Below the pieces are notes generated by a model that was given only the letters and a program-made list of their open reading frames with translations, ran no database searches and was not told the origin of the DNA. 64,000 nt of DNA from Lithospermum erythrorhizon (Eukaryota; Streptophyta; Magnoliopsida; Boraginales; Boraginaceae), in assembly GCA_019722365.1 (NCBI GenBank), contig JADFUC010000089.1, positions 1-64,000 on the forward strand, written 5' to 3'. The number at the start of each line of letters is the position of its first letter. The stretch's first letter is position 1. The position numbers and the translations under genes are program-made. Below are positions 37,860 to 49,760 of this stretch, piece after piece.

Positions 37860-39480
37860 TTAAGAGCTATCTCGAGCGTGGCCAAGTTTTCACTATCCGA
37901 TTAGTCACACGTGCTTATGAGGTGGAATCACATTAGCCCCGATAAGCGGTTACTTATGAGCAAATCTTTTTGGGTAATGTTAGAATTTTCCTCGCTTAAT
38001 TTTCTTGATGCATGGAGTTACTTTAGGCGAAGCGACTTCGTTAGCCATATCCTTTGGGTTTCTTTTGTTATCGTTTACTATGAGGGCTCGTCCTCCTCCC
38101 GTTTTCTTGGAGTTTCAAGTTAGTAGTTAGGCTGGCGAGAGTCTAGAGCGTTAAATGCGTGAGTTCCACTTTCGTATGCGATTCTGATATATCCCATGCG
38201 GTCTTTCTTACGGTACATATACTAGTTAGGCAAACACGTTTAGGTCGACGCGTTGAAGATAGCGTTAAGTGGCACTTATCATTTCTGCGAGTCGCAGTAG
38301 CACGTTGATGAATTGATCGTCCTGCAACGTCGTGAGTACTCCTTGGATTGTTGTCGATGGGCGGTCAAATCCCGATACGTCTGACTCTCGAGTTCGTGTC
38401 AGTGATTTCGAGGAGCGGTCATTCTTTACGCTTCCGGTAGGCATAGTTAGTCCGTCGAGCAGTGTGAATTAGAGTTGTTGACCACCTTCCGTCTTAGAAA
38501 CCCTCGTATACGGTGTGATACCGCTCTTGCCCGATAGAGTGCGCCTACGTCTGGTGAAATTGTGTAATGCCGCCGAATATGATATGACAGGCCATTGTCG
38601 ATGACCCCGAGCCAACGACAAGCGTACCCAAAATAAACAGCTCAAAGTAGAAACACCGCAGTTTGATAACCCGGTTCGATTGCCCAGCTTGACACTGCAT
38701 CTAGGAAGCCGGTTGCCCAGGATCCGATATGATCGAGAATTACAAAGCAATTAACGCGAATCTTAAATTCTCTTGTACTGTGTCTGCCTCACGTCGAATG
38801 TATAAGCTCGAACTCACGGTATGACCTTTTTATCGTATTTCTGGCCTTTCTTATCACTTGGTAATGGCCTTAGCCTAATAATTTTCAGCTAGAATAAAGC
38901 TGACCTTAGCAAGTGTCACGAGACGGTTGTCTGGTAATAGAGTTTATAGTAACGCTCTACCATTAGGCTACACACTTAAATCTAACCTGGCTACAGCTTA
39001 ATCTGATATCAAAGGGAATACGACAACTGACTTTACCGCCGTCTTAGATACTTGCAAAATGAAGCCATAATATAGTGTAGGCACATTACCGTTTATAGAA
39101 ATATTATGCTTGAAAACTTTCATCTTGTACAAAATAAATGAATCACTCGCCTTTACTGATTAATAAATGCTTGATTGATATAATCACATTTATTTTAAGC
39201 GTGTATCTTTATGTTCGCTTGATTCTAGTCATGCCCGTAAAGGCTCCGTCAAATCGTATCTTGCAGGATCCTCAGAGATCTCTTGAATATGATAACCACC
39301 GTCGTGAAAGATCACCTTGGGGGCTGCTTGAATAGTGGCTATCATCATCGAGGGCGGTTGGTGGGTAATAGCCGAAACAACGACAAGCTATAATGCTAAC
39401 AAATACGAAAACATTTCTTGTTAGGAGTCGGTACATATTTGTCTGAGAAATATTGTTGTCGATGTCAACTATTTATCAAG
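37860..39480. other. Probable 5' end of the copia remnant; no clear feature
   Basis: Reading leftwards on the minus strand, this stretch should hold the 5' LTR, PBS and start of gag. The minus-strand text 'TGATATCAGATTAAGC' near 39005 is a possible damaged tRNA-Met PBS (TGGTATCAGAGC). No LTR copy was found elsewhere. The minus frame 38469-38750 is GC-rich with no motif. Confidence 0.3.
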
Positions 39481-39619
39481 CTGTTATCTTTTGAAAATCG
39501 TGACTTTCAATTCACTTATATATACTAAATTACTAGGTTGTGTTAACTAACTACGTAGTCGAGATTATTTCACGGCTTTAGCGTCTCCCCAAGTATTAAA
39601 ATTCAGATTCAGTATTTCG

Positions 39620-39826
39620 ATCTAACAATTTATGATAGATTAAATCCTAAGGTTAAATCATGATAATTCAGAATTCACATATCATAAGGTCCATGTTCAG
39701 TGCTTGACAAGAAATTCATTTAAATTAAAAATCTCATACTAGAGCTGTCAAGATTTGAACATAAAATCTTGAATTCAGTTTGTTGGTGTTCTTATCATTA
39801 TACTATACTATGCCCTTGTGGATGTA
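39620..39826 (-). mobile_element. tRNA-derived SINE-like element
   Basis: Read on the minus strand from about 39823, the sequence begins 'CACAAGGGCATAGTATAGTA' and contains an A-box-like TAGTATAATGATAAG (39791-39805) and a B-box-like TGTTCAAATCT (39751-39761), about 30 bases apart. This is the spacing and context of the tRNA-related head of plant SINEs. An AT-rich body follows to roughly 39620. The 3' tail and target-site duplications were not resolved, so the left limit is a guess. Confidence 0.5.
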
Positions 39827-40173
39827 TGGATGCAAAAGATTATAGGGAGGAAGGTAATGCCTTGGTGGGCATCTAATATGTCAATTTGGACAAAGATGTC
39901 CCTAAAATAGTGTCACATGGGGAGCATCTGATAACTTCTTGATAGAATTTTGGGGTACAATCAACATGTGATTAAATTTGGTCATTTTGACAACATTATG
40001 GATAAAACGAATCATTTGAAAGGCAATATCTAACATTAGAGCACTAGTAGTAGTAGTGCATCCCTCAAATCGTCCTTCATCAAGAAAATAGTAGATTCCC
40101 CACCTCTATAATCATCCTCATTTTGTTAAAAGCAAGGACTTGCTTTTTTAAATTTTTTAGTTTTACTCTATTT

Positions 40174-40324
40174 TTATAACACTCTCACTTTCACTCATTT
40201 GAGATCATGATACATGTCTTTTTATATTTATAAAAAAGTTATAAATAGACACTTATAACACTCTCACTTTCAAATGATCATGATATATGTCTTTTTCTAT
40301 TTATAAAAAAGTTATAAATAGACA
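40174..40324. repeat. Tandem duplication, 79-bp unit
   Basis: 'ttataacactctcactttca' occurs at 40174 and 40253. Both copies continue through 'gatcatgata(c/t)atgtctttt' and 'ttataaaaaagttataaata'. The second copy lacks about 5 bases after the first 20. The clean match places the duplication as fairly recent. Confidence 0.85.
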
Positions 40325-40681
40325 AGTGTCGTTATTTTAAACAAGTATACAGAGAATGAAGCACAAAAGGCAAAACTTTAGCTATAATTTGCTGCTTAGA
40401 TTCCACCATTAATTAATACTCCGTATCGAAGAGTATTTAAAGGAAAAAGATATCATTATATGCCCATATTAAACTGAAAATAAAATAATAATTGAAACGG
40501 ATCTTAACATGCAAAAGGGAGGAAAACTGTCAAAAGCTCAATATTCACATTATAATAAAGCCTATAACTATTCCCAGAAGACTAATTATGAGGTAATGAT
40601 GATATGTGCAATGGCAATTTAGAGCTGTGAGTACTTGGAGATCATTGATGCAATTTTTCTTCCTTATGGAGAGGTCCACTC

Positions 40682-40827
40682 CTAATATTGAAGGAGGCTC
40701 CCAGTAAAGTCGCATAGCCCATCAACTCCCATCTTGTTTATCCAGAACTCGAATTCGTTGTATGGATCTTGACTGAAGTTGAAATGTAAGAAGGAAGCTT
40801 CATCGCGGAAAGTGAAGACCCTAATGC
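40682..40827 (-). pseudogene. Last exon of a plant glycerophosphodiester phosphodiesterase (GDPD)
   Basis: On the minus strand an acceptor 'CATCTGAATAG' opens a frame reading 'IRVFTFRDEASFLHFNFSQD', 'PYNEFEFWINKMGVDGL', 'CDFTGSLLQY' and a stop. This matches the C-terminal end of plant GDPD5/6-type enzymes (VxxYTFRNExxFLHxNFxQDPYxEYxxWINxxGVDGLFTDFTGSL). These enzymes hydrolyse glycerophosphodiesters to glycerol-3-phosphate. One residue appears to be missing in the VDGLFTDF motif. No upstream exons (HRG, PEHT or catalytic Glu motifs) were found up to 43.7 kb, so this is probably a gene fragment; a long upstream intron cannot be excluded. Confidence 0.65.
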
Positions 40828-40899
40828 CTATTCAGATGCTCCTGGGGTAGGAAAGTACGAAGACAATGTAAAATGGAAGTACTAATTCTACATTCTTAC

Positions 40900-42770
40900 A
40901 GCTTGAATAATCGAAAACGACGCACATTGAATAATCGAAAAGTTAATGACTGGTAGAGACCTTATTTGTCTCCTCTGTTCGAATGGTCACATCATCGATT
41001 GTCACTAGAGAACTACTCCATTAAATATGTACTCCATAACATATATATGCTCCCAAGCTTTAAACATATTTATAAGCTCACGCTGAAATCATAACAGAAT
41101 ACTGGGTGAGTTTGAGTGTACAAAGAGTGATGTGATAAGCTAAAGAGATGAGCTACCATTGTACTGAGGATCCCGGAAATTGAACCTATTTCAGGCGCAA
41201 TGATTTCGGTTCATCCACTAAATGTTTTAAAATACTGTTTGGAATGCTTATGTTTTTGAAAATCGAGGCAGAATGATCTTTAAAGCATTATTGAGCAATG
41301 TGTTAAACAAGTCTGCTTTCTTAAACTTTTGAGGTGAATCTAGATGAATATAAATGAACATGCTACATGAGGAGATTGAAACGATCGGCCCCACTACATT
41401 CATGCTAAGCAAACGGACCGCAAAGAGATGCGGGTTGGCAGAGATCTATTCAGAGATTTGAATCACAATAGTTGTGCAATGTAGGGGAGAATAATTGAGT
41501 AGAGTTAGAAGGATTTGTGCATCAACTAAAGCTGAAAATAGCTATTTTTATAAATGAACCACTAAGTAGTTATCCAAGACATCAAATGGAAGATGAAAAT
41601 ATTGACATTCAACCAGGATGGAACCATAACTTTAATTGGCAAATAGATTAATATCATATACATAAGGAAAATATATAAACATAGGGGGGACGGACGAAAT
41701 AAATAAAAATTATTTTTCAAAAAATTAGGGGACGGTTGTTCTTTCAACCTCTCCAGTTCCACTGATAGGTCATCCAAACAATGAAGACATATAATTTAGT
41801 TTTTAATCGTGTGCTCAAAAAAGTTTTTGTACCTGGAAACTAGTTACATTTGAGAATTGACATTTTATTCGTTCGAGATTAAAATCTGAAAATATCTCTT
41901 CCATGCTCTACTTATTTGAAATTAAAATTGAATCTGGCACTACATTAGATGAATCGAGCAAACCAACGAGGATTACCGGATGAATTAGCGACTCACTCAG
42001 ACATCGAAATTTGAAGGAGTCGACCAGAGTCTGTAACCTCTCTCTTTCATCTTATCCCACATCTCTCGTTGGCACCCGTTGTGAGAGTGTAGAACTTCCC
42101 TGCATGGAAGTTCAAGATTTAGAGTGGAAAACAAGTTCACTTCGGGAGAAAGGTCTACTTCAAAATGTGCTTAGGCATTTGTATTCGTTAAAGAACCTCT
42201 TGAAGTAAAAGGAAGTTGAAATCATGTCGAATAGGAGAAGTTCCATACCATTGCCAATGCATACCGTGCTAAGAGCATGGCGAATAGTTCGGGGCTTGTG
42301 CAACAAACTCAAATGTGTAATAGGTTTTCCCTTCAACTTCAAGCTATGAATTAACAAGCAATGTGAGGAATTCTTTCTGCAATCGTATTTTCATGCGGTC
42401 TGAAGCAATGAAGAATAGAACAGACTTGAAAGGAAAAAAGTCACTTCAGAAGCAGCAATTAACTTTGTTTTCTGGGAAGGCGGAGCCAAAACCTTCTTTA
42501 TTAATGTTTCAGCAACCTAGATCAACATACTTGTAAAAGGCTATTTAGTGCTAATAAAAATTTATAATTCTAGCGTGAGCCCGCACACACTGACACTCGA
42601 AATAAGAAACATAAACGTAGATTTCAGTACTATATGTTAAAGTGTTCAAAGCCGATAGCCGATAATTACTCGCCTGCATCGAGAGACAAGACAAAGGAAT
42701 ATATTACCAAAAGTAAAACTACCAGAAAGACTTTGGTCAATCTCAAATTGTTCGAGTATATCACTATTTA
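40900..42770. other. Low-copy intergenic DNA, no supported gene
   Basis: Frames 41562-41777 (minus), 42011-42208 (plus), 42160-42357 (minus) and a 47-codon plus frame at 42393-42536 show no domain or convincing splice context. The sequence is clean and AT-rich. Confidence 0.4.
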
Positions 42771-42779
42771 CAGAGTAAA

Positions 42780-42968
42780 AAATATAATGTTGGTTGTTAC
42801 TTCGTTTGGTGGACCAAAATCTCGAATGTTTTCTTTGGCTGTGGGAATCACGGTCACACTGACGTTCTCCAGTGGTTCAATAACATCTTTGAAGACCTTG
42901 TCCTGTCCTTCAACTTCTTTCTGGCTCAAATGCAGAAGGAAGATGATGAAGAGTGAACTAAGAAAATG
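42780..42968 (-). other. Protein-like minus-strand segment, possible exon fragment
   Basis: The minus strand reads 'SLFIIFLLHLSQKEVEGQDK', 'VFKDVIEPLENVSVTVIPT' and 'AKENIRDFGPPNEVTTN' without a stop. An acceptor-like TTTTCTTAG precedes it near 42962 and a donor-like GTAAAT follows near 42775. The residue usage is protein-like, but I do not recognise the family and no neighbouring exons are visible. It could be a gene relic. The opposite-strand 116-codon frame at 42634-42984 is probably its shadow. Confidence 0.25.
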
Positions 42969-42969
42969 T

Positions 42970-44838
42970 ATATGTTCTGCTTAGAGTGCTTTCAGGATAA
43001 AGCTTCGTGATTCAAACGCGAAACATGAACTTTTGGAATTAGGATGTTGGTACCAGCCATCCAAAGGGATAAAAGGAGTATTTGTCTTTTTTGTCGGTGA
43101 CAGGCAAGAACCCCATCTTACTTTCTTCAGAACTGAGCCATAATATCAAGAGGGGAACTTAGGATATCAGTCCTTAATATGCAAATAATAAATGCTATAT
43201 AGAGACCGATTCACTTTATTTAACAAAACCTCATTGAAAGGAAAATAAAACTAAAGGTAAGAAAGAAAAGTAAGCAGGCAAACCATCATCTCTTTAAAGA
43301 AATGAAATGGGTAATCAATAGACCAAATAATAAACCCAAATACTAAATATTTGAAAGTGACATTAAGCATCTGATGCATTTGATAAACAAAGGAAGAGTA
43401 GCTAAAACTTCCAATATTTCTTTATGAAATAAACAGACTTTCTAAATTTAACCCCACTGTTTATCAGGGTATACTCCATTTTAATTCTCATTTACTTTTG
43501 AAAATAGTGTTATAGCAATTGTCGACTACATGACTAACAATTTTCAACTCATCGCAGTTCTTGAACACATCATATCTGCCTACTTTAAACCATAGAGTAG
43601 TCTAGAGAACAGCATAGACTATTAATGGCTACAAAAAGGCATAGTAATAAGTGTTTCACTTTGAAAGAAACAATATCTAAACTACATCATATTTAAGCAT
43701 GAAAGGATAACAAAGTCATCTTAGGCGATCGTAATTCTTTGGAATTAACATTCTGGAAATATTAAAACTTATCGTGCGCGATGCTGACTGTCTCGCTTGG
43801 ATTTGTTAAGGTAACGAAAAGAAGCGAGGACGACTTTGAGTGTGAGCCGCTGTCGTTTAACGAATAAATCGTAAGCGTCGGGTTTGAGCGAAGTCTTGAA
43901 TAGCAAAATTAAGATCTTATATAAAATGCTGGTTGAAGGCGGACAAGCGAGGCTTTCTTACGTCTTTTAATAAATCTTTTCTTCAGTTTAAGCGTAGGCG
44001 AGTCACTCTTATCGAAACATTATATGTTGCACGTCTCTGGGCACAACACTTTTTGCAGGGAAGGCTACTAAGATGTTAAGAAGCCAAAATCGAGGTGCTT
44101 TTTAATTTGCGTAAGCCAATGAATATGAAGATATTGTAGAAATTAATATGGCAATCTGATCACTACTTGTCATAAGCGATGAGAATAATGTAGCATCATC
44201 CAGTCTATGCTTAAGAAGCGTCTAAGCAATCTGATAAGTGTAAGCTTATCGGCCAACCAAAATAAGCAGTTTTTAAATGCTCCTTGCAAAAAGTTTTAAT
44301 GCATCTTATTTCCTCACGTACCAAAGAGTCGCTTTGTATCGCCCAGTATTATGCCAGCATGGCTTGTCGAGTTTGATAAGCGTGTGGCGTTCCTTTCAAA
44401 TATCTCCCGTCGCGTCTGCGCTTATCCTTGCTGTCACTTGAGTAACGATAATCTGTAAGCGCTTCGCGGAAGTAGGCTTGAGTTCTCGGAGTTCTCGTGA
44501 TATCAAAGTTAGATTTCTTTGTCGAGTTGGCGCTGCCGAAGCAGTAAGCCGTCGTGTCGTTATAAGTATAAGCAATCAGTGCTTGTGCGTTGTGCTGCCA
44601 TGTAATTTTTAATACTCTGCGTCTTTTCTTGGCTTAAGCCTGGCCCAGCGTCCCAATATAGTGAATGTTCGAGATATACGGATAGATTTTTATAATTAAA
44701 CATCTTAGCGGAAATTAAAACCTCTGCACACGTCACGGTAACGATGTTATGATAGGTGAATCGATGAATTATAGATGACCACATTTGGGAAAATGCATAC
44801 CGATAAATTTTTAGATAGTAGGAGAAAATGGCGTCGTC
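42970..44838. other. No supported gene; clean DNA changing to repeat-like DNA near 43.76 kb
   Basis: Up to about 43750 the sequence is clean, AT-rich and featureless. From about 43760 to 44838 it switches to the CpG-rich, indel-like texture of the repeats. The minus frame 44560-44784 has no motif. The right edge of this block cuts a PPR gene fragment, which suggests that it is inserted repeat DNA. Confidence 0.4.
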
Positions 44839-45135
44839 CTATATCCATTTTTGAGCGAAATCGATAGCAGTACATGTAATGACATTGAGTTCACGATTTT
44901 TCTTGCTCGAAACCTCAAACAGCATCACAGCATTGACAATATTTCCACATTTGCATAATCCATTTAACATGGTCGATAAAGTGAACTCATTAATCTCACA
45001 CAACTTATCTTTGATCACCTTCTTAAAAAATTCAATTGCCTTCTCAACATCTTCTTCTAAAAACAAGCCCTTAATCAGAGAAGTGATGGTAACAACATTC
45101 AGAAAATAACCGTGCTTGAGGAAGCTAGCAAACAC
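44839..45135 (-). pseudogene. P-class pentatricopeptide repeat (PPR) gene fragment
   Basis: The 98-codon minus frame reads 'GYFLNVVTITSLIKGLFLEE', 'DVEKAIEFFKKVIKDKLCEI', 'NEFTLSTMLNGLCKCGNIVN' and 'AVMLFEVSSKKN'. This is about two and a half 35-residue P-class PPR motifs, with the typical NVVTxTxLIKGL and EFTxxTxxNGLCK cores of RF-PPR-like proteins. Such proteins bind organellar RNA. A whole gene would have 10 or more repeats with a targeting peptide; here the frame ends abruptly at 'NVITCTAIDFAQKWI', exactly where the repeat-like sequence begins, and nothing PPR-like lies upstream of 45135. It is a fragment. Confidence 0.8.
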
Positions 45136-47993
45136 TGCAAACTAAGTCTAAAATTAATAAACAAATTTGATCAACTAAAACAAAGGGGGCGTCTAGAGCA
45201 GCTGAGCATGGAGTTATAGGGCCTTTGCATAGATTTGAAAAGGCTATTCTAGTTTTCTTTTATCTACATTTCTTACTTTATTCACTTTATCGTTTCTCAT
45301 ACTTTGTAGCTGACTCTCCCTTGTTGGGATAAAATTTTGATTATATCTGTATCTTTCTTCTTGTCTTCACATTATTTGTACTATTTGATTGCAATCATTA
45401 GTCTCTTCAACTCTCGTAATTTGGTTTCCCCGAGCATAACCTTGCCGTGATGCAAAGTGTGCTTGAGCGACAATCTCGAAAGAGATTTGTGTTTCCTAGA
45501 ACCGAGGACATGTTCGAGCATTTGGCTTGATTTAAATAGGAGAATTTGAAATCGAGGCGACTTCAGTGTTTGTGGCTTCGTTAGCACGGATGTTCATGGC
45601 ACTCGCGTGTCCGTGTAGTGAAGTTGAGCAGTTACTATGTTAGAATTTGATACCGGGAACAATAGCCCGAAGGGCGTCGTTGGGGCATATATCTCGATAT
45701 TCTTGGATTCGGATCGCGCGGACCCGACCAATCCGTTGGCGTGCGAGAGCAATTTGGAATAGGGCGGACGTATAGTCAACCGTCAAGCTTAGTTCGGACG
45801 TCGGCCATGCGGCAGAACCTGAGCAATATGCGTCGTATTGGCGTATCTTGACTGGGCAGCCAGCGTCGTCTGTTGGCCGATTACTCGTAGAAGAGGTATG
45901 CATCGCGTGGCGTGGCGTGTGTCGCGTGTGGCGGCGGATCCTCGTGCGTGGCGAAGCTGGATCGTATCGTATCGTGGGTCGAGATTCAGATCGGTTGACC
46001 CAGTCAATAGTCAGTCCAGATTGACTTCATTTTTACTAGAGTCAGCGGGTTTGGTCGATAGATTGACTCGTTTGACTGGTCAGCTAATTGACTTTAAACT
46101 AGTGATGTTATGCTAACGTCATTTCGGTAGCCGTCGATGACTTTTAAATACGTCACGATTAGCCTGAAATCGATGGTTTTACTAGATTTCAATTAATAGC
46201 GATATAAAAATTAATTGAAAAATTTGAGAAAAAATTCTCAAAAATCGAAATATTATTTAAAAATCTTACACATTAAATAATTTAGAAATAATTAATAATT
46301 AATGATATTTAATTATTTTACTAACATAACTCTCTTGTAAGAGCGTTTTCACATTAATTACAAATTAAACATGCGGAATCAGGTCAGTAATTTTTGGCAG
46401 AGCGTTTTTCACATATTATTTAAATAATTGCGATCACGTAACTTTGCGAGGCTACGAGGCCATTGTTGGTGTTTATATTAGTCCCCAGATTCTAAAGTAA
46501 TTGGATGCGAATCGCCGAGATACTACAAATTATACTAAAATAATAAATATGAATTACAAGTATATACACTCTTACGGACTAATATTATATTAGCCGAAAA
46601 AGCGTGTGAGCCCGTCTACGAAATAGAGTATGCCGAAGTCGCGCTGAAGCGAATTAACCCCATTTCATAACTTAGAGCATTAAAGAGTGAAGCGAAACAA
46701 TAGAAAAGCTAATTTCTTCCTAAGGGGAGGAGATTCGATCGAACCTAGTAGAGGAGAAGAGATTACAGCTGAAAAGTTGGAAGAATTGGAGGCGAGTTAT
46801 TATGAGGAGGTGATCTTGTTATTTATGGGCGTAAGCGTATTAGAGATTCGAGGAGAAAAGATCACCATACTTTTAGAGTTTACAGGAGAAAGATGCTAAA
46901 TACATCCCCCAGCCGGAATGAGAGTTTTTGAGAATAAAAGCTACCTGCTTTTGATACAAGCCAAAACTACATCCTTATGCTCCCCGAAAGAATGTTCTAG
47001 AACTACCGTTTCCACGTCCGTAGCGTCGCCTCAAAATGTCGAGGATTCAATTTGCGTCGAATGTTTCTTACGTGTTTCCCGGCACTTTAAACCAGGGGAA
47101 GCTATAATCGTATTATTATTAGTTCGGTTCTTGTTTGTGTGTGACCTCTTGGGGCCGAATCGGCAGATGAAATATATTAAACAATATTAACCAACTATTG
47201 TATTAATATATAGATTGCAACTTTGAATCCTACAAGTAAAAGTAAAACTAGTAAACCCACAATGTCGATACCCCGGTAAATCCTAAATATTAACAATTAA
47301 TATATATTGAACTATAATTTTTGAATGTATAAATCGATTGATGTCAGGTATTCAGCCAGGCGTTTAGTGATCAATCTCTTAGATTAAAATAATTTTCACT
47401 TATAATGAATGAAAATAGCTAAATTACCCTAAAACACATATTAAAATGACTATGTTATAGTAAAATTAATATTTTGTCCTACAACATTCACGTTTAAGTA
47501 TAGAACTAAAATATAGGGACTAAAATAAGCACTTTTATTCGCTTTTTTAACTATAGCGTACATTTCACATCCCCCCTTGCGGCCTTTGATTTAAACCAGC
47601 CCTACATGCATTTGCCTGCTTGTGACCCGTACCGGATTACCTTTGACAATTTACATAACTTTATCTTGGCGAGAGCTATTTGTCTTGGGCGATTGAGCAC
47701 AGTTATTTCATTCAGCTTGGATGAACATGGAGTAATTTGTACTAAGGAAATCCGTCAGCGTATGAAGATGGGTATGCAGTCTTCTGAAATTTCAGCATAC
47801 TGCGGCCTACCATCTGAAATAAACTAAAATAAAACATAGATTTTGAGACATGTTTAGTCTCGATGAGGCAAAATCACCATGATGAAAATTATTTTCCACA
47901 TACGTTTATGAAGTTCTTGAGATGGGCATGGGCTACGACGATTTTTCGAACACCATTTGCGGATCTGGTGGGGGTTGGGGGTGAGGGGTGGGA
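45136..47993. other. Intergenic and repeat-like DNA, no supported gene
   Basis: 45140-45400 is clean AT-rich DNA. From about 45400 the repeat-like texture returns. 45590-46090 is GC-rich, with several overlapping frames on both strands and words such as 'gttgaccc' and 'ttgactggtcag' that recur in plant copia LTRs, but no partner copy was found. Plus frames 46687-46899, 46918-47190 and 47606-47827 carry no recognised domain. Confidence 0.4.
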
Positions 47994-48540
47994 TGTTGGA
48001 ATTGAAGACCCTAATTTGAGGCGGTTTTGAAACCACAATTGACTACTGTTGAGGTCAATGAGGATATATCTACAGCACTTGGTAGGTTTATTTTTTAGGC
48101 GGTTTGGCTTTGAAGCCCAAGAAAAGACGTAGTCTTCTGCCCAGGTTTTGTTCTTTATATAAATATATGATGATTTCATGAGTTTTATTTATCACCTGAA
48201 ATACTAGAATGAAGCGTAATCATCTAGAATAATATTAGGTCTTTATGTGTGAAAACATAGTTTTTTTTTCTTGAAGAACTTAGAGAGTTTATCTTTGTTC
48301 TTGATAGGCTTTGTGGTTGAGATTTTCGGTGTATAAGAAAATACTCAACATAGATTATAGCTAGTGGTAGAGGCACATGCGATCTTGGTTTATTAGTGGA
48401 TTACGCGGCTGACGAAGGGCGTGCCTTCGCGTTGAGGGAACTTTGTATAAGTCATGTGTTTATTTCAGCAACTTAAATTTCTATCATTTTTTATTGATTG
48501 CTTGAAACCGAGGAGTGATTTAAGGGGTGCTTAAATCACA
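47994..48540 (+). repeat. Copia 5' LTR
   Basis: It starts 'TGTTGGAATTGAAG', ends 'CTTAAATCACA', and is followed at once by the PBS. It matches 50478-51051 with indels: 'aggatatatc', 'ttggtaggttt', 'ataatattaggtcttta', 'tttgtggttgagatttt', 'gacatagattata'-type words. The TGTTGGAATT start is typical of plant copia LTRs. The G-rich bases just left of it (47970-47993) look like another polypurine tract. Confidence 0.8.
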
Positions 48541-48557
48541 TTGGTATCGAGGCTTGG
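48541..48557 (+). promoter_or_regulatory. Primer-binding site, initiator tRNA-Met type
   Basis: 'TTGGTATCGAGGCTTGG' directly follows the LTR's terminal CA. The canonical plant copia PBS is TTGGTATCAGAGC, complementary to the 3' end of initiator tRNA-Met; here AG has become G in the middle. This marks the strand-transfer start and confirms the plus orientation. Confidence 0.8.
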
Positions 48558-48599
48558 TGGAAGCTGCTTGGTTGTGAGTTTAAAGATCATTTTCAGGCG

Positions 48600-49310
48600 A
48601 AGGAATTGTGACACGTCTTTGGAGAGAAATTTGATGGAATCGATTTTTACGTTGGAAGATGTGTATGGAGGATTATGCATGCGGAAAATTTGAAACAATG
48701 GCATTGCAGGGAAAGCACGAGAAGATGGATGAGGATGAATGGATGGAATTAGGCAGACGGGTCTTGGGTGTGATCGGACACTTGTTTGTGAAGGAGCGTA
48801 GTTCTTGCGTTGCTAAGAACCGCCTGAGGGGGCGATGAAGGCTTTATGCGATACGTATGAGAAACTATACGCAAATAATAAGTCTTACCATGAAAAAGCT
48901 GTTTCACCTTAAGATGTCGAGAGAAAGTACACCCGTAGCGAGGCATAATGATTTCAATAGCATTATTAATCAGCGTCGGCCGGTAGATGTTAATATTGAT
49001 GATGCACGATTTTGTTGGCCGTTACACGAAGTTGGGAGCGATAGGGGCGGCGGTTAGTAATTACGGCAGAATCTTAACGAGAGGTTGAGCTTAAGGTGGT
49101 TGTAGGCGTATCTTGTCAGAGAATGCGTAAGCTTACCGTATGAAAGTGAGGGTGCTAAAGGGTTGCATTAAGTGTAGGAAGAGAAACGGGAGATAGAGGT
49201 TTTGGAAATAGTGGGAATCGCGAGTAGAGGTAAATGGTCCCGATCTTGTGTCTTTGGGGTTGTGGCAAAATGGAGTCACGTGAAGAGCCTTTGCAAAGTT
49301 AACGGTGATC
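48600..49310 (+). pseudogene. Copia gag remnant with zinc-knuckle relic
   Basis: Frames shift repeatedly, but the blocks follow copia gag order: 'EKFDGIDFYV' (about 48625), 'GKHEKMDEDEW' (about 48712), 'KALCDTYEKLYANNKSY' (about 48836-48890), 'KLFHLKMSRESTPVARHNDF' (from 48895) and 'NSIINQRRPVDVNIDD' (to about 49005), matching the FDGxNF, LxxxYxxKSLxxK, LFxLKMxEGxSVxxHLNxFN and QLxxVxIxIxDE motifs. 'CLWGCGKMESRE' near 49242 stands where the CxxCGKxGHxKxxC knuckle belongs. Not functional as written. Confidence 0.75.
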
Positions 49311-49429
49311 TTTCGTATTTGTGTTGACGATTATTACGAGAACTTTGTTACATCGTGAATGCTTAGTTGATTCTGAATAGTAGATTAGAACTATACCATG
49401 CCAACAGCCAGATGTAATAAGTGAATTAT

Positions 49430-49760
49430 GTTTTAGGAATTATGGAATTAAATGCTGGCGATGGTGAGCAGTTGGATGTAATAAAACATATGAGATATGA
49501 ATCTGTGAAGTTGTCGAATAGTTCTTTAAAGGCCCGACAAATGTGGTATGATATTAGAAGTAGGGAAGAGTTTAATTTCGGTGAGTCAGAATTTGGATAG
49601 TGATGGTTATCGAACTACTTCGAAGATGGCGTGGAAGGTTGTTCGGGAGAGCGATGAGTAATATGAGGCCGAAGTCGAGGGTACTCACATGCTTGGTAGC
49701 GGTTCTCGGAAAGATGTTGAGAGATGGGTGCGAGGAGAAGCGGTGAGATTCGCCGCTGGG
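49430..49760 (+). pseudogene. Copia protease-region remnant
   Basis: 'NAGDGEQLDVIKHMRYESVK' (about 49450-49510) fits the end of copia protease, where GDGxxxxVxGxGxVxxK is usual. Later 'SQ' and 'LDSDGYRTTSKMAWKVV' (about 49590-49645) fit the LISVGQLDxxGYxxxFxxxxWKV block that precedes the GAG-pre-integrase domain. The catalytic D(S/T)GA motif is not readable. Confidence 0.5.

Noticed and set aside
42634..42984. 116-codon plus frame as a gene
   Set aside because: Composition looks less protein-like than the complementary minus strand, and there is no motif or gene context.
45640..46116. Cluster of overlapping frames on both strands as a small gene cluster
   Set aside because: The GC-rich DNA leaves all frames open by chance, and the sequence resembles copia LTR DNA.
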